Below, piece by piece: positions 23,060 to 34,808 of a stretch of DNA of 64,000 nt. Source of the stretch: Rhizomucor pusillus (Eukaryota; Mucoromycota; Mucoromycetes; Mucorales; Lichtheimiaceae); assembly GCA_900175165.2 (NCBI GenBank), contig FWWN02000195.1, positions 1 to 64,000 of the forward strand, written 5' to 3'. A program made the translations under genes and the position numbers. The notes beneath the pieces were generated by a model. That model did no database searches, had not been told where the DNA came from, and worked only from the letters and a program-made list of their open reading frames with translations. Every line of letters starts with the position of its first letter. Positions within the stretch are counted from its first letter, which is position 1.

Positions 23060-26000
23060 TCACGGCGAAACCATTTCCGGAGCATGCTGTTTTTGCTGCT
23101 CAGATGTCATTCCACACACAGCGCTGTCTCTGAGCGGAAACGTCGTGGCCTGTGCTGGTGGTGCCGATGGTTTGACAAATAAAGGTGAAGAGGTCCGCAC
23201 GACAGCCGCTGCTGTGTCGCCACCGCCGGCAGCGGGCCGATGCAGGTATCCGCCGCCCTCGCCCAAATTAAGCAGGTCTAAAAGCTTGTGATAGACAAAC
23301 TTGTATGCCCAGACGTTGCCTTTTAATCGTCGGATATCGAGAATGTAGAGCCCAGGTAGGTTGCGGAACCGGCATATTTCCACAATGAAACGTATCTCCT
23401 CGCCCGTATCGATGGTCGGGTTGCCGTAGATAGGCTCAGTGTAAGAATGAGGCATATTCTCTGCATCTTCATCCTGGTCCTGTTGGTGGTGCTGCGACGA
23501 ATTGGATGAGATGGATAGAAGCGAAGTAGATGATTTCGGGATCGATGGCGACCCTGCTGGTGCTGCCTCCTCCATCGACGGCTCCTCCTTCTCCTTCTCC
23601 TCCTCGTGCTCCTGATCTTCTTCTTCTTCTTCCTGATGCTGTACAACCGACGATGTATCCGAAAGATGGCCCGGGTCGGGGAACAGACTTGCAATAAATG
23701 AAGGTGCTGTCTTTGCATCGCTATCGTAATCATCATCATCAACGTCGTCGTCTTGTTCATTGACGTTATTCTTGCCGGTATCTGCTAGCGCAGTCAACAT
23801 ATTTGGAGCGGAAGGCGGCAGTCGAGGCCGATGGACTTTGGCCTTTGGACGCACACATTTGAGTTTGTAGTCGCCTTCTGTCTTGACAATGATGCCTAGC
23901 GCACAAAGTGTATGGAGGACTTGAACAAAAAGCTGGTCGGGTGACTTGCTCGTCAATGCTGTCTTGTCAACAGCTCCGTGGTGCACGCGAAGCTTGCTTT
24001 CAAAAACTTGCTGCTCACGATCGATCATTTCAGATAATCCTGTCATTGTATGAGACGCCGGCTTTGCAACATTGCTTTCAGCTGCGATTGGCGGTGAAGG
24101 AGGAGGAGGCATGTCTTTGATAATACGTCTGCTATCATCGTTGCTGCTATCGTTGTTGTTGCCTGACAACGTGGGTTCTGCAGACTGACGTCGATTTTTG
24201 CCTGTGTTTCCAACGAGCAGAATTAGGTTATGCACCTAAGGAAAATATATTTGCTCCTTGTTTGCTTACCTTGAGATTTACGCTTAATCCATGCCATCAT
24301 TTTACCGCGTTTCGATTTGACATATTCTTGCTGTTTCTGCTGCTGCTGGTGGGGAGCGGAAGGAGGAGGACAAGAAGAACCAGGTCTGTCTGTGGCTGTT
24401 ACCATACTTGCGAGCGTTGCTGGGTCTAGCGAATGACGGTTGCCTGCCGGAGGGCTGTGTGATCGATCTGTGCGACCTGAACCGTGCACCGCCTCTGCCG
24501 CCGCTGGTTTTGCTGCTATCTCCTTGTTGTCATCCTTGCTGCTGCCAAGTAGCATTGCTTCCGCAGCTATCCGCCGGCCACTCTTAATACCAAGCGTCGT
24601 CGAATTTGCATTCATTCCACGCGTAAGTGCCTTGAGTGATTCCTGCCTATGAGTCTGGATGCTATCCTGGATTTCGGTGGCTGTTACTGGCTTCTCCTCT
24701 GGACCTTTGCGTCGTATACGAAGACTAGCCATGAATTTTCTACGCAGCTTGGAAGGCGACGATGCTCCGAGCGGAGGATTGGCAATTGGATTTCGATTGC
24801 GTAAACCTTCTCCGTGCTCATCTTTCTGTCTCAATGTTGTGACCAGCGGTGTTGTTTGCGTTGCAGTCGGTGGCGGCGCCATGGATACACAGCGTTTACG
24901 GACATGGCTCTCTTCACTTTGCTTAACATCAGAAACTCCAGCTGCTGCTGCAGCCGCTGGCTCTTCAGTGAAGAAGCTGAACAACCGTTCTCGGCGACGA
25001 TGTGTAGGTTTTGACGCGGGCTTGAGCGCCGGAGGAGTAGACTCAGTTGGGGACGGATAAACAGACGACCGCGGTGGTGCGAAACATTCATTGTTGTCGA
25101 TGACAGCCGTTCGTGCTTTGCGATTTCGGGACAAGCTCGTCGGGATACCTATTCGGTCTGCAGCAGCTCGGCCCACTGTGAATCCTCGGCGCAAGGTGGA
25201 TGCATGCATCGTCGCAGGGCGTGCACGAGCAGCACCAGCACCGGCATCAATTTTTTCATCCTTTGTGTTGCTGTTTTCTGCCTTGACTTCCTCTCCATAC
25301 GGTGCACTGATACCGGCTGTGTCGTCCTCCTCCTTGTCATTGGCGGCGTGACTTACTAGCTCTATTTTGCTGTTCTTGTCGTTGCAATGGTGGCTGCTGC
25401 CTGCCTGTTGGTCGTTGCTGCCCGTAGAAGACCAGACAGGTTTTCGATAACTCGGAGTGAACGATCGCTCGGCGGCCACAGCCGCTTCAGCCTCCAATTC
25501 TTCATCTGTCTTTTCAAACAGAGATCGATATTGCTTCAACCATGGGTGCTGCTCGATTTTCTCTAGAGTGACTCGCTTGGCTGGATCGGCGACGAGCATC
25601 TGGCTCAAGAGATCCTGAGCTTCTGCGCTAATATGTTTGGGGAATGCCGGAGAATTTGACAGAATGTAGCGATACAGCAGGCTAATGTTGTTACCGTCAG
25701 GGTTGCAGGGGTCATCGTCAAAAGGGAGATATCCGCACAGCATAGCATATAGGATGACGCCACAGGACCAGATATCGACCGAGGAGCCTGCATACAGACC
25801 ATCGTTTACAACTAGCTCGGGAGCTGCGTAGCACGGTGATCCGCACGAGGTTGCCATAAGATCATCTTCCTTGGATGAGAACTGGTTTGCAAAGCCGAAA
25901 TCTGTCACGATAATGTTACGGCATCTATCAAGAAGGAGATTTTCCTACTGGTCACACGTCAGTCAGTTTTCCTTCCTTGCCTTTTTTTCCTTTATCCATT

Positions 26001-26845
26001 TATCTTTTAATTAAAGAGAAGAATGGACATTCACCACCACCCTCCCCACTCTCAACATCTTACCAGTTTCAAGTCACGGTGGACAATATTTCTGCGGTGC
26101 ATGTAATGGACACTGCTAATCAGTTGTGCAAACAGTCGGCGTGCATCCTTTTCCTTGAGTGAACGATGCGCCAGGATATACTCGAAAAGTTCGCCTCCTG
26201 CAGCGTCGATGCAAGAGAAAAGTTTATTAGTTTAATTAGAGCACAGCAATGTTTATATAGATCTGCATGGAACTTACCAGAGGCGTACTCGAGGATAATG
26301 CCAATGTACTTTTCGGTTTCCACCACATTGAACAACTTTACAATGTACGGATGTTTGAGCGTCTATAGAAAAGCTTTGTTTGTCGAGTCTGTGTGAGAAC
26401 GCTGGTAAGGAAAAGTGCAGTTACCTTGAGGGCATGGATCTCACGTTCGACCTTGTTCAAACGAGAAGCCGAGTAGCCGACCGCTTCTTTTCGAATCAGC
26501 TTGATGGCAAACTGCATTGCAACAACGTATGCACAGTTCCATAACGACAGTTGTGAGTGAATATATCCCGAGATGGAGGAGGCCTCGCTAATGTAAACTT
26601 TTCTTTTTTTCTCCTCTCCTTACCTCTTGCCCCGTCTGGGTATGCACTGCCAACTTAACTTTACCAAACTCTCCCTCGCCCAGCGTTTGAAGCAACAAAT
26701 ATGGTCCTAGCTTGATTTGTCGTCTATGCGCCCTGAAAGCGGCCGTCTTTCGAAATGTCGAGAATGTATCCATTGCCTGCTTCGAGGTCGATGACTTGGC
26801 ACGTTGCTCGGAGTCGCCTGGAGCATCGCTTGCTACAGCTGGCAT
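23060..26845 (-). CDS. KIN4/FRK1-like Ser/Thr protein kinase with C-terminal KA1 domain
   Basis: Six exons: 26845-26624, 26511-26425, 26362-26278, 26197-26064, 25944-24270, 24201-23060; 1114 aa. The kinase domain runs from about residue 48 to 330: [14 protein letters not shown] (glycine loop), FAIKLIRKE (Lys), HRDLKLEN (split by intron 4), TDFGFAN, the activation segment ending [12 protein letters not shown], and [23 protein letters not shown]. The DFGFAN and [11 protein letters not shown] forms and the FDDDP insert match the CAMK-group Kin4 type, which in yeast gates mitotic exit at the spindle position checkpoint. A long disordered Ser/Ala/Gln-rich middle follows. At the end, [29 protein letters not shown]...[12 protein letters not shown] resembles a KA1 membrane-binding domain. 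The last intron uses the ACACAG acceptor, because the nearer CCTTAG gives an immediate stop. Confidence 0.88.
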
Positions 26846-28127
26846 GATAATTTAGATGAAAACGGAAGATAGAAAGAAAAAGAAAAAATGAGGCCAAGCA
26901 AATAAAAGAGAGAACTGCTCTGAAAAAAAGAAGAGAGAAAAAGAAGAGAAAAAAAATATGCGTGACAGCATAGAAAGAGAGAGTTCCACACACATGGAGC
27001 AAGAAATATTCAGGGGTCCAGATTTTGTTGATGCCTCTCAAATGCATTCGAAAACACGAGACAAGGAAATAATAGGCGCTGCTGATGCTGTCGAATGCGA
27101 TTCGTTGCAGTAGTGGTAGCAGATACGTACACAGAGAATTTGCGTATAAAAAAGCAAAGGGAGGAGGAGTGTACATTGCTTCTGATGTCAGCTTTGCAAC
27201 GCGTCTCAGGAGAACCTCTGCTTTAGAAAAAGGAACGGGATACTTCGGTGTCAGTTGCCGGGCATTATTGCTTCCTCAACAAGAAGAAATTCAAAGACGA
27301 TAACTCAAGGAGGAAAAGAGAGTAATATTTTTCCTTCATCACATCAGTTCCCTATTTCTTTCTGTTACTTTATTCTTTTATCGCCAAATGGAAAAATATA
27401 TACATTAATGTCTTGATGATCTCCCACCCATATCGAATGAGAGCTGTGTCTGAACCGCAAATGCATAATGCACATTCTCCGGAAAGCTGCCCCATCATCG
27501 TGCTAGCACTTGTTTTGGGTTCATCGCAGCTGCAAATTACATAACCTGCGCCTGAGGTGAGGGTATAAGCCTGGACGATATTGGGAAAACAAAATAACGC
27601 GCGACATGTCAAATAAGAATACTGTTTCATGGGACAACGTGGTGTGTTGGACAAGAAATGTGGGGGTAGGACAAAGAAAAGTATATGTCACGTTTCACTA
27701 AGGAACGATTCAATGTATCTACCATTTTGGGACTTTCGATCCAGTCTCTTTTAGTCTACATAAAAAGACCAGCGATGCATTCAGGGAAAACCAAGCAAGG
27801 GGTTAATTTTTTTTCTTTCTTTCCTTTTGCAATGTAGTAGTACATTTGACAGGAAATATCAATCAACAAGTGGGAAAAAGGATGCTTTCTATCTTTTATC
27901 ATGTCACTCCTTAGCCGTCTGCAGCAGGAAATCACCCGATTTGTCCAAATAAATGGACTAAAACATAACACCTCGATCTCCTTGCCCGGGAATTCTAGAA
28001 TGGCGCATTTTACATCTGAACTACTATGTATGTTACCATCTCAACAACAGATTGATTAACAACCCCCTTTCTTTTTAATATAATATAATAAATGACAATG
28101 AAGTGAAGATCCTTCTCCTTCTGCGTA
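26846..28127. other. Intergenic, no gene seen
   Basis: Contains the kinase 5' region (purine-rich at 26865-26960, CT-rich on the coding strand) and the 3' side of the GH72 gene. Frames of 70-95 codons here show no domain, codon or splice evidence. An AT-rich TATAATATAATAAATG stretch is near 28078-28093. Confidence 0.45.
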
Positions 28128-29812
28128 CTAAAATTCAACAAGCGCAAATGTGGCAACAACAAAGAATATCATGCTAACCAAACTTGAAATTTCGGATCGA
28201 GTGATGGAGGCGTCGCTGCTGTTATGGCCGCCGCCGTTGCCGTGGGATGCAGAGTCCATGTCGGGTTGGATATCAGCGCACGTCTGGAGATCATCTCGCT
28301 TGGGGGTGAGCGACTGTGCATTTCCTTCAAAATCGCATTTGCCTTGTTTGTTGTTTTGCATGTAGAGGTTGTACAGCCAGCTCAGTTTCTCGCTCGGGCT
28401 GCAGAATGAGAATGCACCGTAGCGTCCCTTTTCGGCATCGCCGCTGATTTCGTCGCAAGACACCATACCGCACAGCATATCGATTTGTGCTCCAATTGGG
28501 TTATCACCATTCATTCCATCCGCGTTCATGATCTCCTCCGAGGCGCCGCACGACAAGTTGTCACGCATGCATTCACACGCGCCAGCTGAAGGAGTTGGCG
28601 GCAAGTCAGTAGATGCTTTCCAGTTCTCGCTATGTTGAGGGCACTGAGGTGCCTGACGCTCCTCGTTGAATGCATCCATGTTGACTCCCTTGGGTTTGGC
28701 CTTGGCCAGCGCCTTTTGCAAATTGTTGTAATCTGTTAAGAGTTCAGCCTTGCCGCTGTCAACCTTGACCAGACCGTAATTGTTGTTCTCCTGCGTCCAT
28801 TCATACACAACACCGCCGGACCAGACATCCGTCATCTCACTTCCAAAAATGGCTTCGACTTCAGTGAACTCGCGAGGAGTAACGAGGTTGCAGCCGAATT
28901 CTGATAAAAACACGGGTTTCGCAAAGTTGCTGAACTCCTTGGTACGGTCTGCGTATCCGGATTTCTCAAACGACGAACTGCCGCACCATTCGTACATGTT
29001 GACGCCAAAAAAGTCGGCCTGAGAGTCCTCGTCGCCGCATGCAAAGTAGTCCTTAATGGCATCCCGGATATACTCGTCGTCGTTGCTCGCGTAGCCAACA
29101 GGAATATATCGCTTTTTCGTCGTCTTGATAAAGCGCTTAACGTCGCGGATGGCAGCCTTGACGTAAGCCGATGCAGGCGTGTTGGTCTTATCATTGGTTA
29201 CTTCGTTTCCTGCAATAAATGCAAGAATGTTGTCATAATCGGCAAACGCATCAACAGTGTTTATGTATGCGTCATACAGACGCACATTGTATTCCGGAGA
29301 TTTGCGGTTGACAGAGAATCTGGGCGTCGCAATATCCAGCAGGATATAGATACCGGCATCTGCAAACGATTTCATGCATTGATCATGGTTTTTTGAAGGA
29401 TCCACCTGTATATATCCATCATTAGTTTTGTTTGCTCGCTTGCAACATACAAAGAAAAATGCAATGTTGTTACCTCATACACACGGACTACGTTGAGTCC
29501 CAGCTTCTGCATCAGCGATGCATCTCGCGCACAAGCCGCAGGATCTGCCAGAGGATCGGCTAAGATGCTGTTCGAAGATGTCTTGTTAAATGATTCGCCT
29601 CTTGGCTGATATGCCACGCTTTGGGAATAAACCAATGCATGTTAATTGACTGGAGCAGATCCTTCGCTGTCGTCTCGCCTGTCTCACCCTTTTATGAAGA
29701 ATTGATTCTTGGTGACAGAGTCAAAGAGTTTGTGACCCTTGATGGTGATTGGATGCAATGCCTGTACAGCGGTGGCTGCGTATACTAAAAGACCAAGTAC
29801 TGGTAACTTCAT
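28128..29812 (-). CDS. GPI-anchored 1,3-beta-glucanosyltransferase (GH72, GAS/GEL type, with X8)
   Basis: Three exons: 29812-29688, 29618-29474, 29405-28128; 515 aa. The enzyme cuts and re-joins beta-1,3-glucan chains at the outside of the plasma membrane, elongating wall glucan. Residues 1-18 form a signal peptide (MKLPVLGLLVYAATAVQA). The GH72 module has both catalytic glutamates: AGNEVTN (Glu158, acid/base) and LSEFGCN (Glu259, nucleophile), plus FIKGVAYQPRG at the first exon junction. A cysteine-rich X8/CBM43-type module follows (about residues 345-470, CPQ...CECM...C...CGMVSC...FCSP...C). The C-terminus has a Ser/Gly linker (NGGGHNSSDAS) and a hydrophobic tail (SLVSMIFFVVATFALVEF), the layout of a GPI-attachment signal. 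Intron sizes are 68-69 nt. Presence of X8 marks the GAS1/GAS2-like subfamily. Confidence 0.94.
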
Positions 29813-30984
29813 GGAAACGGTAGCAGCAGTAAAAACAATGGATGAAAACGAACAAGAAATAAAAAGACGTAGATGAAAATATCTACACATTTCTGTCTCG
29901 TTCGATATAAATCGACGTATGTCTTCTTGAAAGGGGGCGTTCCTAATTCTGGCTCGCAATGAAATGCTCAATTACATTTCAGGTAATAATCGTTTGTCTC
30001 CTATAACGCACACAATAAAGTTGATTTTTTGTGAAGTGCGGTTAGTAAGTGGGTAAGTGGTACTACGTAAACAAGCAGTTATGATGCCTCTCGAGAGTAT
30101 AGCATCAGGAGAATAATAATTGTCTTCTTGCTTCATTAGTGCCAACCATAGACCAAATACTTGCCATATTTATTCACAATGTACCAGTACCACGTCTGGA
30201 ATGCAGAAAGTTCACTTTGCGTAGAAAAGCAGCACTGTGCTCGACCAGCTCGCGATGAAAATGGTCATGCACTAAACTTTGACGACTGTTACTGGTGCAG
30301 TAATAATCGTTTGAAAGTATAAATTCTTCCGCCTTCCAGAATTTTTTTTTTTCATTTTCAAGCACACACATAATAACTTCCCAGCAGAATCTAGAAGCTA
30401 CACTTTCATTGGACTTTCCATTAGCATTTTTACTTGATCTGTATAATTTAACAACAAAATGTTACGGTTTCTATTCGCATACCTACCCAGAAACTCAGTG
30501 ACTGATGAAAACGGACAGGGAAATGGTGGATCTACCTGCTATTATTATTTTATTCGTTTTTCCCATCGTTTGTGACGTTACCTGTCGATCTACTGAAACC
30601 AGCATATCCAGATAACTCAGCAAGCGCTCGGCTGCAAGACTCAGACATGTAATACCCTCCCGAAAAGGCTGCCAACAAGCGGGGGTGCCAGAAGACACTG
30701 GTTCGCAGCGGTGTTCATTATACGCTCTCTGTTGTTCTCTTGTCATATTTAGCTATGCGAAAAACGGAGCTACTCTAGTAGTAAATAGGCAATTGATGTA
30801 AGATACAGCGACATCTTACGTTTCTTGCCTTTTAAACTATTTCCACGTATGCTTCCCAAAAGTGGAAACCGGATAGCCATTGCTCCGATATCCCATTTCA
30901 GCAAGCATAAATAGAGATCTGTCGTGGGCAAACTAGTGATTATTGACTTTACATATTTCGATAATCCCTCCAAGTACATAAAAG
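29813..30984. other. Divergent intergenic region, no gene seen
   Basis: Lies between the start of the GH72 gene (minus) and the first aldo/keto reductase of the pair (plus). Short frames only. AGCATAAATAGAG at about 30903-30915 is a plausible TATA-type element some 75 bp before the reductase ATG. Confidence 0.4.
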
Positions 30985-32316
30985 ATGGTTGAGCTCAGAC
31001 AACTCGGCAAGAGCGGTCCCAAATTGAACCCGCTTGGTAGGATCGTCGACGACTGAATTTACAATATTACGCCTGATGTTGAATATTGACATGTTATTTA
31101 CCCGATCTTATTATTAGGTTTGGGTTGCATGGGGTAATGAAGTGACAAGCTGTGCAGTGTGCCGATTGATTACTTACCTGGCGACGCATATAGAATGAGC
31201 GAATTTTATGGTCCCTCGAATGAGGACGAAAACATTAAAGTTCTTACACGCGCACTCGAGAAAGGGTTAGTAGTAATAGTACTTGGCTGATCCCGTGTAA
31301 CGATATACTAAAATGTTTCCTGCAGATGCGTTTTCTGGGACACAGCAGACGCATACGGCCTCGGTGCCAACGAGATCCTGCTCAGCAAGATCCTTAAAGA
31401 TCATCGAGACAAGATTTTCCTCTGCACAAAGTTTGGATGCATCAGAGACGAGAAAGGAACATTTACTGGAATCTCTGGCAAGCCCGAGTATGTCCGTAAA
31501 TGCTGCGAAGCCAGTCTGAAGCGTCTTGGTGTGCAGACTATTGATCTTTACTATCAACATCGTATCGACCGCACAATGTAAGCGAAAAGGACACAGAGAG
31601 GAAAAAGCTCAAGTTCGTTTGAATGCTGATTAAGGTAATTGTTCTAATAGTCCCATTGAGGAAACTATCAAAGCTATGGCTGAACTGGTCAAGGAAGGCA
31701 AAGTGCGCTACCTTGGTTTGTCAGAATGCACAGCCGACGAGCTTCGTCGCGCACATAAGGTCCATCCTATTGCTGCGATTCAAATGGAGTACTCACCTTG
31801 GGCACTGGAGATCGAATCAAATGGTGTGCTAGAAGCAGCTCGTGAACTCGGTGTAGCCATCGTTGCATAGTAAGCATAAAAAATGGAGAATTTCAAAACG
31901 ATCTCACCTAAGATTTTAATTTAACTAGTTCGCCGCTAGGTCGTGGCTTCTTGACGGGTACCATCAGGTCTCCAGGAGATATTCGACAACAAGGAGATTA
32001 TCGAGGATTCATGCCGCGATTCGCACCAGAACACTTTTCAGTTAACATTGAGCTTGTCAACAAGATCAGTGAATTGGCTGCCAAGAAGGGAGTAACACCG
32101 AGCCAATTCACGCTTGCCTGGGTACTCAGTCGAGGAGACGATTTCTTCGTTATTCCTGGCACCAAACGCTTGAAGTATTTGGAAGAGAACCTCAAAGCTA
32201 CTGATATAACCTTGACTGCAGAGGAAAAGGCAGAAATGCAAAAGATCATTGATTCTGTCCCGATTTCGGGCGAGCGTGCTAGTTACAGTGAACCGGAAAT
32301 TGATGCGATGCGTTGA
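30985..32316 (+). CDS. Aldo/keto reductase, copy A of tandem pair
   Basis: Six exons: 30985-31036, 31118-31133 (16 nt), 31194-31265, 31326-31577, 31651-31869, 31929-32316; 332 aa. NADP-dependent aldo/keto reductase of the AKR13-like group (YakC and plant/fungal perakine-type), reducing aldehydes or ketones in the cytosol; substrate unknown. The catalytic tetrad is visible: Asp and Tyr in WDTADAYG, Lys in FLCTKFG, His in YYQHRID. Start [18 protein letters not shown] and the LGLGCMGMSEFYG block are typical, as are [12 protein letters not shown] and [17 protein letters not shown] near the NADP 2'-phosphate site. The C-terminus is ten residues longer than copy B. A nearly identical segment, including one whole intron, is shared with copy B. 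Confidence 0.92.
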
Positions 32317-32446
32317 CAGAAGGTATTATATAAATGCATATTAGAAGCCAAGTGAAGAATAAATAAGTTTCAATTAATTTTGAAAGAAAGATATATACAG
32401 AATATATACTTGTCCATATACCTGTCTTGATAAAACCTTACAGGTA

Positions 32447-32550
32447 TACACCCTTTCCAAAAATTAATATCGCTGCAATTTGCCGTTTTGCTGTATAAAT
32501 GTATTATAAAAATTTCACAAAATGCGACATTACTTTTGGGAAAAGGTGTA
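32447..32550. mobile_element. MITE copy 1 (104 bp, mariner-type)
   Basis: Ends are TACACCCTTTCC... and ...GGGAAAAGGTGTA, an inverted pair extending about 27 bp inward to ...ATATCGC / GCGACATTAC.... The interior is AT-rich. The terminal TA is the expected Tc1/mariner target. It lies 130 bp after the stop of reductase copy A. Confidence 0.8.
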
Positions 32551-32650
32551 CACCTTTTCCAAAAATTAATGTCGCTGCAATTTGTCGTTTTGGTGTACTA
32601 TGTACTATAAAATTTCACAAAATGCGACATTATTTTCTGGAAAGAGTGTA
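32549..32650. mobile_element. MITE copy 2 (102 bp), abutting copy 1
   Basis: Same element as copy 1, starting in the very TA that ends copy 1 (TACACCTTTTCC...) and ending TCTGGAAAGAGTGTA. The two copies therefore share one TA dinucleotide. Inner TIR parts AATGTCGC and GCGACATTA are conserved; the right end is the most diverged. Confidence 0.8.
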
Positions 32651-33295
32651 GATTGAATTTCAATTCAGCTACGCAACTGCGTCGGTCCCCAAAAGCAGAT
32701 CACCACCGTGAAAACTTCTACTATTGATTCCTGTTCGCCTGATATAAATAACTGATGTGCAAAGCTTGACTTACAGATCAGATTATCTCGCATGGCATGT
32801 CAGTGGACTCGAGGCATCTATGCATTTACTTTGCATATTAGTTTCTATGACCTATTTGCCAGCAAAGGGTACCGATCCACGGGATGCGGCTTTGGTCCTC
32901 ACGGCAGATCTCGGTCCGGCAGGCGGCTAAAAAGCCGTCCGAAATCTCTTAAACAGCAATTAACAAGGCAAGACACAGTAGACAAGCGATTCCGCGATCA
33001 CATTTGGGATTTAGGCAACTTGTACGATAACACTTGCACTGCTTCTGTAAATTATGTATCTATGCAAAGTGTGGAGGAGCTACCGCAGTCAATGAGGTAG
33101 TAGATACTAAATGGCACCTTCTTACGTTCATTACCTTTTTTAACCATGTACGCGTATGCATTTTCCAAAAGCGGATGTGGACTGGACAGGAAGTTTGGTT
33201 TAGGCAGTGGATTAGCCTGCATAATTGTCAGTGAATATAAAGTCGTATTTAATCTTCAAGGCTTTGTAATAACTAACATCATCTACACGCACAAA
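32651..33295. other. Spacer between tandem reductases, no gene seen
   Basis: Follows the MITE pair and carries the promoter of reductase copy B. Short frames only; a CAGTGAATATAAAGTC word at 33229-33244 is a plausible TATA-like element about 60 bp before the copy B ATG. Confidence 0.4.
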
Positions 33296-34602
33296 ATGGT
33301 CGAACTCAGACAACTCGGCAAGAATGGTCCCAAATTGAACCCATTAGGTAGGATCGCTTCGAACCGTACAATGCCATCGCTTATCAGACTTGACACTGAC
33401 ATAACTTTTTATTAGGTTTGGGTTGCATGGGGTAAACGATGACATTTAATGTACATCTGTAATATCCTACTCGATCGCTGACATGAACAATGATGCATAC
33501 AGTATGAGCGAATTCTATGGTCCCACTGACGAGAAGGAAAGTCTTCAGGTCCTTGAATGCGCGTTAGAGAAAGGGTCAGTACTCGCAGCATGATTGTTAT
33601 TCTGTGCAACGTGAAGCTGAAATAAACAAACTCTTTAAGATGCGTCTTTTGGGATACGGCAGATATATATGGCAACGGCGCCAATGAGATCCTGCTCAGC
33701 AAGATCCTTAAAGATCATCGAGACAAAGTCTTTCTCTGCACAAAGTTTGGAGTCGTCAGAGACGAGAAAGGAACATTTACTGGAATCTCTGGCAAGCCCG
33801 AGTATGTCCGTAAATGCTGCGAAGCCAGTCTGAAGCGTCTTGGTGTGCAGACTATTGATCTTTACTATCAACATCGTATCGACCGCACAATGTAAGCGAA
33901 AAGGACACAGAGAGGAAAAAGCTCAAGTTCGTTTGAATGCTGATTAAGGTAATTGTTCTAATAGTCCCATTGAGGAAACTATCAAAGCTATGGCTGAACT
34001 GGTCAAGGAAGGCAAAGTGCGCTACCTTGGTTTGTCAGAATGCACAGCCGACGAGCTTCGTCGCGCACATAAGGTCCATCCTATTGCTGCGATTCAAATG
34101 GAGTACTCACCTTGGTCGCTGGAGATCGAATCAAATGGTGTGCTGGAAGCAGCTCGTGAACTCGGTGTTACTATCGTCGCCTAGTAAGCATATGATGAGA
34201 TCAACTGAAAAGCTCAATCTAACCGCTGTTCTCAAATTACCTAGCTCCCCTCTAGGTCGCGGTTTCTTGACAGGCACTATCAAGTCTCCCGATGATTTTG
34301 ACCCAAGCGACTTTAGACGCCACAACCCTCGATTCTTGCCAGAGAATTTTGCGGTCAACATCGAGCTCGTCAATAAGATTAGTGAATTGGCTGCCAAGAA
34401 GGGAGTAACACCAAGCCAATTCACTCTTGCCTGGGTGCTCAGCCGAGGAGACGATTTCTTCATTATTCCTGGCACCAAACGCTTGAAGTATTTGGAAGAG
34501 AACCTCAAAGCTGGTGATATAACCTTGACTGCAGAGGAAAAGGAGGAGATGCAAAATATCGTCAATTCTGTTCGTATCTTGGGCGATCGTTACGGCTCTT
34601 AA
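33296..34602 (+). CDS. Aldo/keto reductase, copy B of tandem pair
   Basis: Six exons: 33296-33347, 33416-33431 (16 nt), 33503-33574, 33640-33891, 33965-34183, 34245-34602; 322 aa. Exon lengths 1-5 are identical to copy A (52, 16, 72, 252, 219 nt). The catalytic tetrad is kept: [22 protein letters not shown]. Introns 1, 2, 3 and 5 differ clearly from copy A, but intron 4 (73 nt) is identical base for base. Most of exon 4 and exon 5 are also identical. C-terminal helices and the loop after [10 protein letters not shown] differ ([15 protein letters not shown]), so substrate range may differ. Ends at ILGDRYGS. Confidence 0.92.
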
Positions 34603-34808
34603 TTGAAAACCCATTGACTTGTAAAACCCTTTCGTCCATTCGTTATGCTTTAACGCTGGCAATAAAGAAATTTATATCAAACGATACTCACCAATCCATT
34701 CAACTGTATACAAGTGCTTGCAACCCATGGCTCTACCAGGCGCACAAGCGTGATAATTGCAGGAATTCAGAGGTCGTTTAATGGTCTTTATTATAGCTCT
34801 TAGCGTAC

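Noticed and set aside
32447..32650. CRISPR-like array
   Set aside because: Spaced repeats are two inverted-repeat MITEs; this is a eukaryotic genome and there are no cas genes.
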